From NCBI GenBank assembly GCA_945907245.1, contig CAMDTB010000019.1, forward strand, positions 1 to 49,652: 49,652 bases of DNA, in the 5' to 3' direction. The position numbers and the translations under genes were made by a program. The stretch comes from Rhizobium sp. Q54 (GTDB lineage Bacteria; Pseudomonadota; Alphaproteobacteria; SMXS01). Under the pieces are notes generated by a model. The model worked only from the letters and a program-made list of their open reading frames with translations, did not search any database and had not been told where the DNA came from. Positions 25,853-34,497 of the stretch are shown in pieces; position 1 is the first letter of the stretch; each line of letters begins with the position of its first letter.

Positions 25853-26746
25853 TCACCCCGCATATCGCGCGATGGCTTCATTGGTGTCGCGCCACTCGGG
25901 AACGGGTCCGCCGGTCAGATCATAGAACGCGCGGGCATTGGCGGCGACCTGTGCCCTGGTTGCCTCGTCAATGTCGGCGGCCGTGATATCGGAGGATTTC
26001 AGATTGTCGGTGTAGAGCAGTCCCTTCACCAGGCGCTCAAGCGGTCCCGGCGCGTATTTTCGCCCCAGTTTCCACAGCGCCGTGTCACGCACCCTTGTCC
26101 GCGCCAGCATGCCGCGCGGCAGACCGACGATGGCGGGCGTGACATGGTATTCGCCGGCCTCCGCCCGCGCCTCGGCCGGGTCGAGCCCCAGCCAGTGAAA
26201 GATCCGCGCCGCCTCGCTGACGGTGTCGGCCTGGAAGCGCTCGGCGACGACGATGCGGATGTTCTCGCGCGGGAACAGGTCCAGATAGGGGGCGAGCTGC
26301 ATGGCGTAGTCGCCGTAGTGGACGAACCGGCGGTCCTCGCTGACGGTCGCCGTGAACGGGCCGCGCAGCGAGGCCGTCCGGCGTTCCTGGAAGAACTGGC
26401 TGATGATCCGGCGCAGCGGGTCGCGCACCATGTAGACCAGCCTGGCATCTGGATTGTAGGCGTGAATCCGCCCTGCCGCGCCCGTCGCGTCCGGCAGCAT
26501 GCTGTAGTGGGTGCTGGCTTCGCACAGGTAACGCGTGCCGGCCCGCACGTCGAACAGCGCCATGTAGGCGTCCATGTCCTGATAGGGCAGCATCTTCGGC
26601 CATATGCGCGCGAGTTCCGCCTTATCGGCGAAGTGGCACGGCTCCTTTTCCCTCGATGCCGCAATGGCGGGATGCGAACCGAGCACCGCATGCGCGGCGT
26701 GAGTGCCGGATTTCATGGCACCGATGATGAACAGGTTGACGAGCAT
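25853..26746 (-). CDS. PAPS-dependent sulfotransferase family protein
   Basis: A 297-residue cytosolic sulfotransferase. The 5'-phosphosulfate loop is seen at residues 9-15 (GAMKSGT). The 3'-phosphate-binding segment is VRDPLRRIISQF with Arg108 and Ser116. Such enzymes move sulfate from PAPS to hydroxyl or amino groups of carbohydrates, lipids or small molecules. The start at 26746 (MLVNLFIIGAMKSGT) begins the domain cleanly, although no strong ribosome site is visible. The frame is open further upstream, but that part overlaps the divergent LLM gene and has no family character. It stands alone, 60 bp downstream of the E1 alpha start, reading away from it. The acceptor is unknown. Confidence 0.88.
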   Translation of the reverse strand: MLVNLFIIGAMKSGTHAAHAVLGSHPAIAASREKEPCHFADKAELARIWPKMLPYQDMDAYMALFDVRAGTRYLCEASTHYSMLPDATGAAGRIHAYNPDARLVYMVRDPLRRIISQFFQERRTASLRGPFTATVSEDRRFVHYGDYAMQLAPYLDLFPRENIRIVVAERFQADTVSEAARIFHWLGLDPAEARAEAGEYHVTPAIVGLPRGMLARTRVRDTALWKLGRKYAPGPLERLVKGLLYTDNLKSSDITAADIDEATRAQVAANARAFYDLTGGPVPEWRDTNEAIARYAG

Positions 26747-26936
26747 CTTGCCGCGCGGTGAAGAGATGTTGGCCCAACCATAAGGTGCAGGGACACCACC
26801 ACCAAGTGTGATCGTCGAGCGAGTTTGCCATGCGTGGACGGCTGAACGCTGCTTCAGGGCGCCGGCATTATCGAGAGTGAGCTTGCCTCCGGCGTCCGGA
26901 CTGTTACCGTCCGGTACATGATTCTGGGAGGGTGAC

Positions 26937-27782
26937 ATGAAACTGGGGATCGTCTTCATCAATACCGGCGCGCGTTCGGGCCAGTCGATCATCGAGCTGG
27001 CGCGGCGGGCCGAGGCCGTCGGCATCGAGTCGGTCTGGACCGGCGAGCATGTGATCATCCCGCTCGAATACAGCTCGCCCTATCCCTACAACGACACCGG
27101 CAAGATGGGCGTGCCGCCCGAGACCAATCTGGTCGACCCGCTGATCACCCTGGCCGCCATCGCCGGCGCGACCAGCACCATCCGGCTTGGGACCGGCGTC
27201 AACATCCTGCCGCAGGTCAACCCGCTGCTGCTGGCGAAGCAGGCCGCCGGCCTGGATTTCATGTCCAATGGCAGGCTGATGCTGGGCCTCGGCATCGGCT
27301 GGCTGAAGGAGGAGTTCGACGCCATGGGTGTGCCGTTCGAACGGCGCGGCGCCCGGTTCGACGACTACATCCAGGCCATGCGCAAGGTGTGGTCCGGCGA
27401 CGTGGTCGAGCACCACAGCGAGTTCATCGACTGGCACAACTTCAAGTCCTATCCGCTGCCGGTGCAGTCGCCGCTTCCCGTGGTGATCGGCGGCGACAAG
27501 GGCAAGGCGTTCGAGCGGATCGCCAGATACGGCAATGGCTGGTACACGCCGCGCCCGACGCTCGAGGAGGTGACCCGCGGCCGCGACGAGATCGCCAGCG
27601 CCTGCCGCGCCGTGGGCCGCGACCCGGCCGAGATCGAGATCACCGCCATGTGGCACATGGCGACCGGCCTGGACAACGTCCGCCGCTACCGCGACGCGGG
27701 CATCCATAGAATGCTGGTTCCGGTGGTCGGCAATCCCGGCCCGACCATCGAAGCGCTGGGCGAGGCGATCGCGGCGCTTTAA
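26937..27782 (+). CDS. LLM class flavin-dependent oxidoreductase (F420-type subgroup)
   Basis: A 281-residue luciferase-like TIM barrel. Landmarks are MKLGIVFINTG, ESVWTGEHVIIP, LVDPLITLAAIAGATSTIRLGTGVNILP, NPLLLAKQAAGLDFMSNGRLMLGLGIGWLKEEFDAMGV, and PLPVVIGGDKGKAFERIARYGNGWY. This subgroup is annotated as F420-dependent in actinobacteria, but many proteobacterial members may use FMN; the cofactor cannot be settled here. GGGAGG precedes the ATG. The 190-bp upstream gap shared with the divergent sulfotransferase includes two copies of CGTCCGG. It ends just before a palindromic repeat. Substrate is unknown. Confidence 0.88.
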   Translation: MKLGIVFINTGARSGQSIIELARRAEAVGIESVWTGEHVIIPLEYSSPYPYNDTGKMGVPPETNLVDPLITLAAIAGATSTIRLGTGVNILPQVNPLLLAKQAAGLDFMSNGRLMLGLGIGWLKEEFDAMGVPFERRGARFDDYIQAMRKVWSGDVVEHHSEFIDWHNFKSYPLPVQSPLPVVIGGDKGKAFERIARYGNGWYTPRPTLEEVTRGRDEIASACRAVGRDPAEIEITAMWHMATGLDNVRRYRDAGIHRMLVPVVGNPGPTIEALGEAIAAL

Positions 27783-27787
27783 CTCGA

Positions 27788-27891
27788 TCGTCACCCCGGC
27801 GAAGGCCGGGGCCCAGACTGGGCAGTACGGCGCGCTTCGCGCCGGTCTTTTCGCAAAAGGGGCTGGGTCCCGGTCTTCGCCGGGATGACGA
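27788..27891. repeat. REP-like palindromic intergenic repeat
   Basis: The left arm begins TCGTCACCCCGGCGAAGGCC and the right arm ends CGGTCTTCGCCGGGATGACG, near-perfect inverted repeats of about 29 bp. They enclose a smaller stem (GGCGCG CTTC GCGCC). The arm motif is the widespread alphaproteobacterial CCCGGC-GAAGGCCGGG repeat. It sits between the ends of two converging genes (LLM and cupin), where it can fold into a strong hairpin and probably acts as a two-way terminator or mRNA stabiliser. Confidence 0.85.
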
Positions 27892-27911
27892 GCAGTGGGG
27901 TAGGGCCCGCC

Positions 27912-28367
27912 TTATTTCCCGTCGTAATACTGGGCGAAGAAGTTGAGTTTCAGGTAGTCGACGATCTTGTCGTCCTTGTCGAGGATCTCCAGCATCACGT
28001 CGCTGTCACCCTGGAAGCTGCCGAACAGGAACATGCCGTCGGCGGTGGAGTAGGGCGTGTGGATGCTGCCCGGCGGCTCGTAGGAATAGGTGCCGGGAAA
28101 ATGCAGTTCCTCGCCTTCGCGGTAGCCCCAGAGACCGCCCAGCGTGTAGGCGATGGCGAGGCAGCGGTGGTTGTGCTTGGCGAACTCGGCGTGCGGGTCC
28201 TGCCGGAACAGGAAGTCCACCCGGTTCCTCGACGTATCGAGGGCCAGCACCTTGATGTAGTTGCCCTTCTGGCCTTCCACCTCGCGCCAGTCGACCAGGT
28301 CCGAATTGACGTTCTGGATGGCGCCGTAGCGCGTGCGGGCGATCGTGTCGAGTATTCCACGGTTCAT
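27912..28367 (-). CDS. Cupin-domain protein, possibly a dihydroxyacetophenone-dioxygenase-like enzyme
   Basis: A 151-residue single-domain cupin. The metal-binding set looks like His65 and His67 in KHNHRCLAIAYTLGGLWGY and His103 in EPPGSIHTPYS. The arrangement with PGTYSYEPPGS is like the 2,4'-dihydroxyacetophenone dioxygenase and acetylacetone dioxygenase-like cupins, which cleave C-C bonds with a mononuclear Fe(II). The assignment is by motif pattern and moderate. GGAGGAGAAGG precedes the ATG at 28367; the frame is open upstream but overlaps malic-enzyme sequence. It lies 52 bp after the malic enzyme gene on the same strand and is probably co-transcribed. Confidence 0.75.
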   Translation of the reverse strand: MNRGILDTIARTRYGAIQNVNSDLVDWREVEGQKGNYIKVLALDTSRNRVDFLFRQDPHAEFAKHNHRCLAIAYTLGGLWGYREGEELHFPGTYSYEPPGSIHTPYSTADGMFLFGSFQGDSDVMLEILDKDDKIVDYLKLNFFAQYYDGK

Positions 28368-28419
28368 CGTCCTTCTCCTCCCCAGGAGCGACCGAGTGTG
28401 AGCGCGGCCCGGGCGCGAG

Positions 28420-30135
28420 TCAACGCGGCCCCAAGGCACTCTCCTCGACATACTCGATGACCGGATAATCGCCCTTCCAGCGCCGATGCTCGATCCTCCG
28501 GCGCAACGCGTCCTCGCCGCTCGGCTCGGCGACGCCATCGGCCTGGGCTTGCATGCCGACGGCGGCGGCGATCTCGATGCTGACGCGCGGCAGGTCACCC
28601 AGTGGCGGCAGCAGGTCGGCGCTTTCGTTCGACAGCGCCGGGCATTGCGCGGCCAGGGTGCGCGAGGCGGCCATCAGCATGCCGTCGGTGACGCGCGTGG
28701 CCTGTGCCGCGATCACCCCGAGACCGAGGCCCGGGAAGATGTAGGCATTGTTGCACTGGGCGATCCTCAGGCCGCGCCCCTCGAACGGCACGTCGGGGAA
28801 CGGGCTGCCGGTGGCGATCAGCGCTCGGTCCGTGGTCCAGGCGACGAGCTCGTCCGGCCGCGCCTCGGCGCGCGAGGTCGGGTTCGACAGCGGCATGATG
28901 AGGGGCCGCGGCGTGTGCGAGGCCATCTCGCGCACCACCGCCTCGGTGAACAGGCCCGGCTGGCCGGAGACGCCGATCAGCGCCGTGGGCCGGGCGTTGC
29001 GCATCACATCCAGCAGGGTGATGCGCCCGGCCGCGTCGTTGCTCCAGCCGGCGACGCGTTCGGCCGGCTGGGCCAGTCTTGCCTGGAAGTCCAGCAGCCC
29101 GGAAACGCCCGTATGCAGCAGGCCCGGCCGGTCCACCATGAAGACGCGGGCACGAGCCTCGGTGTCGCTCAGCCCGTGCTCGCGCATGCCGGCGACGATC
29201 TGCTCGGCGATGCCGCAGCCGGCCGATCCGGCGCCGACGATGGCGACAGTCTGCTCACGCGTCGTCAGCCCGAGCACGTTGCCCGCCGCCATCAGCGTGC
29301 CCAGCGCGACGGCCGCCGTGCCCTGGATGTCGTCATTGAACATGCAGAGCTGGTCGCGGTAGCGGGCGAGCAGCGGGCCGGCATTGACCTGGGCGAAGTC
29401 CTCGAACTGCAGCAGCACGTTCGGCCAGCGGCGGCGCACGGCGGCCACGAACATGTCGACGAATTCCAGATAGTCCTCGCCCCTGATGCGCTCATGGGTC
29501 CAGCCCAGATAGAGCGGGTCGCGCAGCAGCTCGTGATTGTCGGTACCGGCGTCGAGGAAGATCGGCAGCGTGCCGTCCGGGTCGATGCCGCCGCAGCCGG
29601 TGTAGAGTGCCAGCTTGCCGATCGGAATGCCCATGCCGCCCGCGCCCTGGTCACCCACGCCGAGGATCCGCTCGCCGTCGGTGACGACGATGACGTCGAC
29701 GTGCTCTGCGCCCCAGTTCGCCAGCATCTCGTCGATGCGGTCGCGCTCCGGGTAGGCGATGAACAGGCCGCGCGGCCGCCGGTAGATGTCGCTGAACCGC
29801 TGGCACGCCTCGGCGACGACCGGCGTGTAGATGATCGGCATCATCTCTGCCAGGTGCTCCATCAGCAGCCGGTAGAACAGCGTCTCGTTCCGGTCCTGCA
29901 GCGCGCGCAGATAGATGTGCTTGGCGATGTCCGACGAATTGGCCCGGAACGCCTCGTAGGTGCGGGTGAGCTGTTCATCGAGGGTCGCGACGTCGGGCGG
30001 CAGCAATCCCAGCAGGCCAAGCTGCTCCCGCTCGGCATGGGTGAACGCCGTGCCCTTGTTGAGCAGCGGCTGGCTCAGCAGCTCGGCGCCGCGCAGGCTG
30101 GTTCGGTAGATGTTGCCGCTGTGTCGCGTGTGCAT
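28420..30135 (-). CDS. NAD-dependent malic enzyme
   Basis: A 571-residue oxaloacetate-decarboxylating malate dehydrogenase, the length of the MaeA/SfcA group. It converts malate to pyruvate, CO2 and NADH. Visible blocks are [66 protein letters not shown], the metal-binding [18 protein letters not shown], the Rossmann [13 protein letters not shown], and [11 protein letters not shown]. No phosphotransacetylase fusion is present, unlike many alphaproteobacterial NADP-malic enzymes. The cupin gene follows by 52 bp. The upstream ribosome site is weak, so the exact start is less certain than the identity. Confidence 0.94.
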   Translation of the reverse strand: MHTRHSGNIYRTSLRGAELLSQPLLNKGTAFTHAEREQLGLLGLLPPDVATLDEQLTRTYEAFRANSSDIAKHIYLRALQDRNETLFYRLLMEHLAEMMPIIYTPVVAEACQRFSDIYRRPRGLFIAYPERDRIDEMLANWGAEHVDVIVVTDGERILGVGDQGAGGMGIPIGKLALYTGCGGIDPDGTLPIFLDAGTDNHELLRDPLYLGWTHERIRGEDYLEFVDMFVAAVRRRWPNVLLQFEDFAQVNAGPLLARYRDQLCMFNDDIQGTAAVALGTLMAAGNVLGLTTREQTVAIVGAGSAGCGIAEQIVAGMREHGLSDTEARARVFMVDRPGLLHTGVSGLLDFQARLAQPAERVAGWSNDAAGRITLLDVMRNARPTALIGVSGQPGLFTEAVVREMASHTPRPLIMPLSNPTSRAEARPDELVAWTTDRALIATGSPFPDVPFEGRGLRIAQCNNAYIFPGLGLGVIAAQATRVTDGMLMAASRTLAAQCPALSNESADLLPPLGDLPRVSIEIAAAVGMQAQADGVAEPSGEDALRRRIEHRRWKGDYPVIEYVEESALGPR

Positions 30136-30217
30136 TCGGGATTCCGGCTGGGCAGGAGGGCAGAGCCTAGGAGATGGTGATTACGGCGCCGTGGCACGCG
30201 CAAAAATTCGACGGGAG

Positions 30218-31774
30218 TTACGCCGGGTCGGACCAGTACGCCTCGCGCAAGGCCCGTTTGATCACCTTGCCGAGGGCGTTTCTCGGGAATTCCGCCCGCA
30301 GTTCCACCGCCGAGACCCGTTGCGGCTTGGCCAGCCGCGCGTTGGCCCAGTCGCGAATCGCCGCGCAATCGGCGCCGGCCCGGCCGATCACCAGCGCCAG
30401 CGGCGTCTCGCCCCACTTGTCGTGCGGAATGCCGATGACGGTCACGTCCGACACGTCGGGATGGCCGCCGATCACCTGCTCGATGTCGGCGGGGAACACG
30501 TTGAAGCCGCCCGAGATGATCATGTCCTTCTTGCGGTCGAGGATGGTGAGGAAGCCGTCCTCGTCGAACCGGCCGATGTCGCCCGACCTGATCCATGCGC
30601 GGCCCATGTCGTCGCGCCAGACCAGTTCGGCGGTGGCGTCCGGACGCTTATGGTAACCGGTCATCACGCCGCCGCCGCGCGCCACGATCTCGCCGGTCTC
30701 GCCGAACGGCAGGGCGTTGCCGCCCTCATCGATCACGCCGATGTCGAAGCCGATCACCGGGGTGCCGACCGAGCCCCATTTGGCTTCCGCGTCCTCGGGC
30801 TTGATCATGGTGGCGGCGCCTTCGGAATAGCCGTAGAGCTCGTGGATGCCGCGCCCCATGCGGGCGATGACCTGCTTCTTGGTGTCGATCCGCAGCGGCG
30901 AACCCGCGGACAGCATGACCTCCAGACTCGACAGATCGGCGCCGTCGAGCGCCGGATGTTCCAGGGTCACGATGTACTGGGTCGGAACCATGAAGGTATG
31001 GGTGATGCGCTCGCGCTCCACGGTGTCGAGGAACGCCTGCGGCGTGAACGACGGCAGGATGTGCAGCGCGCCGCCGACGAACAGCACCGGCAGCGCCATC
31101 AGCCAGGTGCCGTTGGAATAGAGCGCGGTGGTCGCAAGCGCCCGGCTGCGGCGCGAGAACCGCATCTCGATGGCATTCGACCAGGCAAAATGCAGCCGCG
31201 CCGCATGGCTCATGACGATGCCCTTGGGCAGGCCGGTGGTGCCCGACGAATAGATGATGTTCACCTCGTCGTCGGCGGAATATGCCGCGTCCGGCTCCGC
31301 GATATCCTGTTGCGCCATCCAGCCGCCGAGACCACGCCAGCCGTCCGCCTCGAAGCCATGGGCGAAGAAGCCGTTGCGGCGGATACGGGCAAGCCGGTCC
31401 ATGACCGGCTCGATCAGTGCACGCGTGGCGGCGTCTGCGAACAGCACCTGCGCGCCCGAGTCCTCGACCATGCCGAGGATCTGCTCGGATGACAGCAGTG
31501 CCGAGACCGGCACCACGCAGGCGCCCGATTTGATGATCCCGTAGAGGACGGCGGCCATCTCGGCCGAGTTGGACATCACCACCGCGACCTTGTCGCCCTG
31601 GCCGGCGCCCAGCCCGAGCAGGCCGTTGGCGACCTGGTTCATGGCCGCGTTGAATTGCCGCCAACTCCAGCGCTCCGTGCCGCAGACCACCGCCTCGCGG
31701 TTTGGAAAGTGACGGGCGTGATTGGCCCAGACATGGGGCAGGAAGGCGCTGGGCGCGTCGAGAATTTGCCGCAT
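30218..31774 (-). CDS. AMP-dependent acyl-CoA synthetase/ligase
   Basis: A 518-residue adenylate-forming enzyme that activates a carboxylic acid to acyl-AMP and then acyl-CoA. Core motifs are YSSGTTGLPKGIVMSHAA (phosphate loop), ALYSNGTWLMALPV, ELYGYSEGAATMI, WIRSGDIGRFDEDGFLTILDRKKDMIISGG, and PRNALGKVIKR with the catalytic Lys near the C-terminus. The start at 31774 (MRQILDAPSAF) has GGGGAG upstream. It lies 82 bp upstream of the malic enzyme on the same strand and is divergent from the TPR/oxygenase gene across 61 bp. The length fits medium/long-chain or aromatic acid ligases; the acid is unknown. Confidence 0.92.
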   Translation of the reverse strand: MRQILDAPSAFLPHVWANHARHFPNREAVVCGTERWSWRQFNAAMNQVANGLLGLGAGQGDKVAVVMSNSAEMAAVLYGIIKSGACVVPVSALLSSEQILGMVEDSGAQVLFADAATRALIEPVMDRLARIRRNGFFAHGFEADGWRGLGGWMAQQDIAEPDAAYSADDEVNIIYSSGTTGLPKGIVMSHAARLHFAWSNAIEMRFSRRSRALATTALYSNGTWLMALPVLFVGGALHILPSFTPQAFLDTVERERITHTFMVPTQYIVTLEHPALDGADLSSLEVMLSAGSPLRIDTKKQVIARMGRGIHELYGYSEGAATMIKPEDAEAKWGSVGTPVIGFDIGVIDEGGNALPFGETGEIVARGGGVMTGYHKRPDATAELVWRDDMGRAWIRSGDIGRFDEDGFLTILDRKKDMIISGGFNVFPADIEQVIGGHPDVSDVTVIGIPHDKWGETPLALVIGRAGADCAAIRDWANARLAKPQRVSAVELRAEFPRNALGKVIKRALREAYWSDPA

Positions 31775-31835
31775 GGTCGCTCCCCGAAACCGGCTATGAT
31801 GGTGAGGCAACCACAACCGGGACCGCCGGACAAGC

Positions 31836-33011
31836 ATGTCGAACCGCCAGCAGCGCAGGATGCAGGAGAAGTCGCTCCGCAAGCAGCCGGGCGACGGCCA
31901 GCAACCGCTGGTGACGGCCGCGAACGCCCTGTCGGCGTTCCAGGCCGCGGTGCAATACCACCGGACAAACCGGTTCCGCGAGGCCGAGACGCTGTACCGG
32001 CAATTGCTGGCGATCGATGCCAATCATATGGGCGCGCTCAGCGGCATGGGCATGATCGAGTTCCAGGCGGGAAACTACCAGGCCGCACTCGACATGGTGC
32101 AGCGCTCCATCGCGCTGGGCGCGTCGGAGCCCGGCTATTTCATGAATCTGGGCGCGGTCTGCGTGAAGCTGGGCCGGCCGGATGAGGCGGAAGCGGCGTT
32201 CCGCGAGGCCATCGCCCGCGATCCGCGCTACGGCGATCCCTATTACGACCTGGGAAATCTTTATCTGGCGCAGGGCAGGGCAGGCGACGCCGTTGCCGTG
32301 TTCGACGCCTGCATGGCGGCGCGGGGGCGGGACTATCACGCACTCGCCTACCAGGCCCACGCACTGGCCGAGGCCGGGCGTCTCGACGAGGCGGGCCGCC
32401 TGCTCGACTTCGACACCTATGTGAAGACCCGGACGTTCGAGCCGCCGGACGGCTTCGCCGACATGGCCGCGTTCAACAAGGCTCTCGGCCGCTACATCAA
32501 GACCCACCCGACGCTGCAGGGGAATGTCATGTCGACCGAGAACGGTCGGCATACGGGCGAGCTGATCAAGCCGCCGCTCGGTCCCATGGAGGGCATGGTG
32601 GCGCGCATCGACGAGGCCGTGCGCTGGTACAAGTCGGAGCTTCCCGACGATCCCACCCACCCGGCGGTCCGCTGGGCGCCCGACCGCTGGCGGCTGACGG
32701 CGTGGGGCGTGGTGATGCACAACCGGGGGCACGAGCGGCCGCACATCCATCCGAATGGCTGGCTCAGCGGCGTGTTCTACTTGCAGCTCCCGTCGGTGAT
32801 CGGCGATCCGGCGCGGCGTCCCGAAGGCTGGCTGGAGTTCGGCAGGCCGACCAGCCATCTCAATGTCTCGGGCGGATTCGATGTCCGGCAGTACCAGCCG
32901 GCCTATGGCCAGATGTTCCTGTTCCCGTCCTACTACTATCACGGCACCGTGCCGTTCCGCAGCGATGAGCGGCGCGTCTGCGTCGCGTTCGACGTGGAAC
33001 CGCTGGCTTAG
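31836..33011 (+). CDS. TPR protein fused to a putative 2OG-Fe(II) oxygenase domain
   Basis: A 391-residue two-part protein. A basic start (SNRQQRRMQEKSLRKQ) precedes tetratricopeptide repeats at about residues 31-190 (for example FREAETLYRQLLAIDANHMGA, PDEAEAAFREAIARDPRYGD). The C-terminal part has the jelly-roll of uncharacterised 2OG-Fe(II) oxygenases: HERPHIHPNGWLSGVFYLQLP with His303 and His305, and FLFPSYYYHGTVPF with His369 and a following Arg for 2-oxoglutarate. TPR-linked oxygenases commonly hydroxylate proteins or peptides, the repeats acting as a binding platform; that is inference. No strong ribosome site precedes the ATG. It is divergent from the acyl-CoA ligase and converges on an unknown gene. 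Confidence 0.85.
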   Translation: MSNRQQRRMQEKSLRKQPGDGQQPLVTAANALSAFQAAVQYHRTNRFREAETLYRQLLAIDANHMGALSGMGMIEFQAGNYQAALDMVQRSIALGASEPGYFMNLGAVCVKLGRPDEAEAAFREAIARDPRYGDPYYDLGNLYLAQGRAGDAVAVFDACMAARGRDYHALAYQAHALAEAGRLDEAGRLLDFDTYVKTRTFEPPDGFADMAAFNKALGRYIKTHPTLQGNVMSTENGRHTGELIKPPLGPMEGMVARIDEAVRWYKSELPDDPTHPAVRWAPDRWRLTAWGVVMHNRGHERPHIHPNGWLSGVFYLQLPSVIGDPARRPEGWLEFGRPTSHLNVSGGFDVRQYQPAYGQMFLFPSYYYHGTVPFRSDERRVCVAFDVEPLA

Positions 33012-33037
33012 TCGCCGCTGGATTCACAACAATACCG

Positions 33038-33547
33038 TCAGTGCACGGCGGTCGAAATTGCTATGCTTTCGAGCGGGACGGCGCCGGGCAGCGGATAGGT
33101 GCCGGAACGCACGGTCAGCCGCAGTCCGCTGTCGCGGAGCGCAGCCGCCAGCGCCTTGAGTGGCGCCGAGGCGGCGCGGGTGCCGGCCGGCGTCAGGAAA
33201 CGACGATGCAGGAACGCCACATCGACCTTCACCTCGGCCTGTGCGAGCGCCACCGCGTCGATCAGCAGCAACTCGTCGGTGCTGACGGCGGCGCAGCACG
33301 GCGCATGCACGGCGATGCGCCGCGCCGCGCCGCTGGTGATCGCCCGCATCAGCGCGTCCAGATGGGCGAACGCGCCGCCCGCGCTGGTCCGCGCATAGGC
33401 GCTCTCGAGCAGGGCGAGCGCGGTGGGCGAGCCTTTGTGGCCCATCACCCATTTTCGCACCGACCAAAGCACGAATTGGTCAGCGAAGCCGTGTGTCTCG
33501 GTGTCGAAAATCCGCGTGGTCGGTTCGGCGTTGGTTTCGTGGTTCAT
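33038..33547 (-). CDS. Unknown protein, likely Fur-controlled
   Basis: A 169-residue soluble protein of no family I can name. Distinct features are the aromatic helix FADQFVLWSVRKWVMGHKG, a glycine-rich GGAFAHLDALMRAI, the cysteine pair in HAPCCAAVSTDEL, and LHRRFLTPAG. The PCC with nearby His and Asp could bind metal or a redox cofactor. The ATG at 33547 follows GAGGCG; the frame extends upstream but crosses the operator and is not convincing. A close match to the Fur consensus lies 38-52 bp before the start. The neighbour beyond that is a TonB remnant. Iron-linked function is therefore a reasonable guess, unproven. Confidence 0.72.
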   Translation of the reverse strand: MNHETNAEPTTRIFDTETHGFADQFVLWSVRKWVMGHKGSPTALALLESAYARTSAGGAFAHLDALMRAITSGAARRIAVHAPCCAAVSTDELLLIDAVALAQAEVKVDVAFLHRRFLTPAGTRAASAPLKALAAALRDSGLRLTVRSGTYPLPGAVPLESIAISTAVH

Positions 33548-33584
33548 GACGGCGCCTCGATTCGGTTGAGGCAGAAAGTGTAAA

Positions 33585-33599
33585 TGATAATTACTAGCA
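33585..33599 (-). promoter_or_regulatory. Fur-box-like operator
   Basis: TGATAAT T ACTAGCA matches the 7-1-7 Fur consensus TGATAATnATTATCA at 12 of 14 positions, in an AT-rich island of otherwise GC-rich DNA. It ends 38 bp upstream of the start of the unknown gene at 33547, a typical place for promoter occlusion by Fur. An iron-responsive Irr or Mur regulator would be an alternative reader in some alphaproteobacteria. Confidence 0.65.
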
Positions 33600-33702
33600 A
33601 TTACAAGTGAAAACCGGAACGCCGCCCTGGTTGGCGCTAGAACGCGCGACCGTTGCGATACGCAGGTTGTTGGGGGAGCGATCCAGATGTTCGCGCGCAT
33701 GA

Positions 33703-33927
33703 TCTCGGCATTTCGGCCAAGGTCAGGTGAGCATTGCTGCCGATATCAATGAGATTGGAAGGGTGGTCAATGTGCGGATAGCGGAATCACGACTGTCCAC
33801 GCCGTTTGACAGCGCCGCGCTGAAGGCTGTTCGACGTTCTCGCTACAAGCCTATGGTAATTAGAGGAAATTTAGTGAGGCGCGATGATATCCGCATCCGG
33901 GTGGTCTTTGCGGCCACTGGCCGTTAA
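33703..33927 (+). pseudogene. Remnant of a TonB C-terminal domain
   Basis: An open stretch of about 74 codons after a TGA at 33700 (possible GTG start at 33727) gives GQVSIAADINEIGRVVNV, FDSAALKAVRRSRYKP and DDIRIRVVFAATGR. This is the last two-thirds of a TonB energy-transducer C-terminal domain (G-V-V motif, FD-AAL-AVRR-RYKP, basic end). The membrane anchor, Pro-rich linker and first part of the domain are missing. Base composition is noticeably less GC-rich than the surroundings, which hints at transfer or decay. It could still be expressed as a small protein, but without an anchor it cannot work as a normal TonB. Confidence 0.6.
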
Positions 33928-33997
33928 CGAGTTCCCCGCGCGTGGCGATTCCATTACACTCACGGTGGAGCGCATGGAAACTTTTAGGGGAAAGCAT

Positions 33998-34456
33998 ATG
34001 AGACTTGCCGTTCGGTCCGCGCTGGTCGCGGGGCTTCTGATGACTGTCGCGTCGCCAGGCGCATTCGCCGAGGACAAGGCCGAGGACGCGGTAAAGTACC
34101 GCCAGTCGCTGATGGGTATCGTTGGCGATCACACTCAGTCGTTCTTCGCCCTGCTGCAGGGCAAGGTCAGCCATCCCGAGGACTTGGCCTGGCACGCTGA
34201 CTCGCTGGCGGCGGCCTCTAAGCGGGTGAAGGGTGCTTACGTCCAAAATACCGCGGGCTCGGGTGTCAAGACCGAGGCCAAGGACGGCATCTGGGCGGCC
34301 GGCTCGGAATTCAATAAGCTGGCGGGCGACTTCGAGACGGCGGCTGCGGCGCTGTCGGCGGCGGTGAAGTCCAAGGATCAGGCGGCGATCGGCGCGGCGG
34401 CCAAGGGCATCGGCGCGTCGTGCAAGGGCTGCCACGACAAATTCAAGGAAGATTGA
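33998..34456 (+). CDS. Cytochrome c' (c-prime)
   Basis: A 152-residue periplasmic heme protein. The signal peptide ends around SPGAFAEDK. The mature part is a four-helix bundle with the heme site at the very C-terminus, C142-K-G-C145-H146, the hallmark of class II cytochromes c. It starts with the usual YRQSLMGIVGDHTQSFFALLQG, including the Met and aromatic residues of the distal pocket. The family binds NO and can protect against nitrosative stress. AGGGGAA precedes the ATG at 33998. It converges on a cytochrome b561 gene, a common neighbour that may be its electron donor. Confidence 0.92.
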   Translation: MRLAVRSALVAGLLMTVASPGAFAEDKAEDAVKYRQSLMGIVGDHTQSFFALLQGKVSHPEDLAWHADSLAAASKRVKGAYVQNTAGSGVKTEAKDGIWAAGSEFNKLAGDFETAAAALSAAVKSKDQAAIGAAAKGIGASCKGCHDKFKED

Positions 34457-34462
34457 TCCCCC

Positions 34463-34497
34463 GGCCAGCACTATCAGGCCAGCACTATCAGGCCAGC
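34463..34497. repeat. 14-bp tandem duplication at a gene end
   Basis: GGCCAGCACTATCA is repeated exactly at 34463-34476 and 34477-34490, followed by a partial third copy (GGCCAGC). The second copy contains the stop codon of the cytochrome b561 gene (complement of 34488-34490). The repeat fills the gap between the two converging genes and looks like a recent replication-slippage product. Confidence 0.85.
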
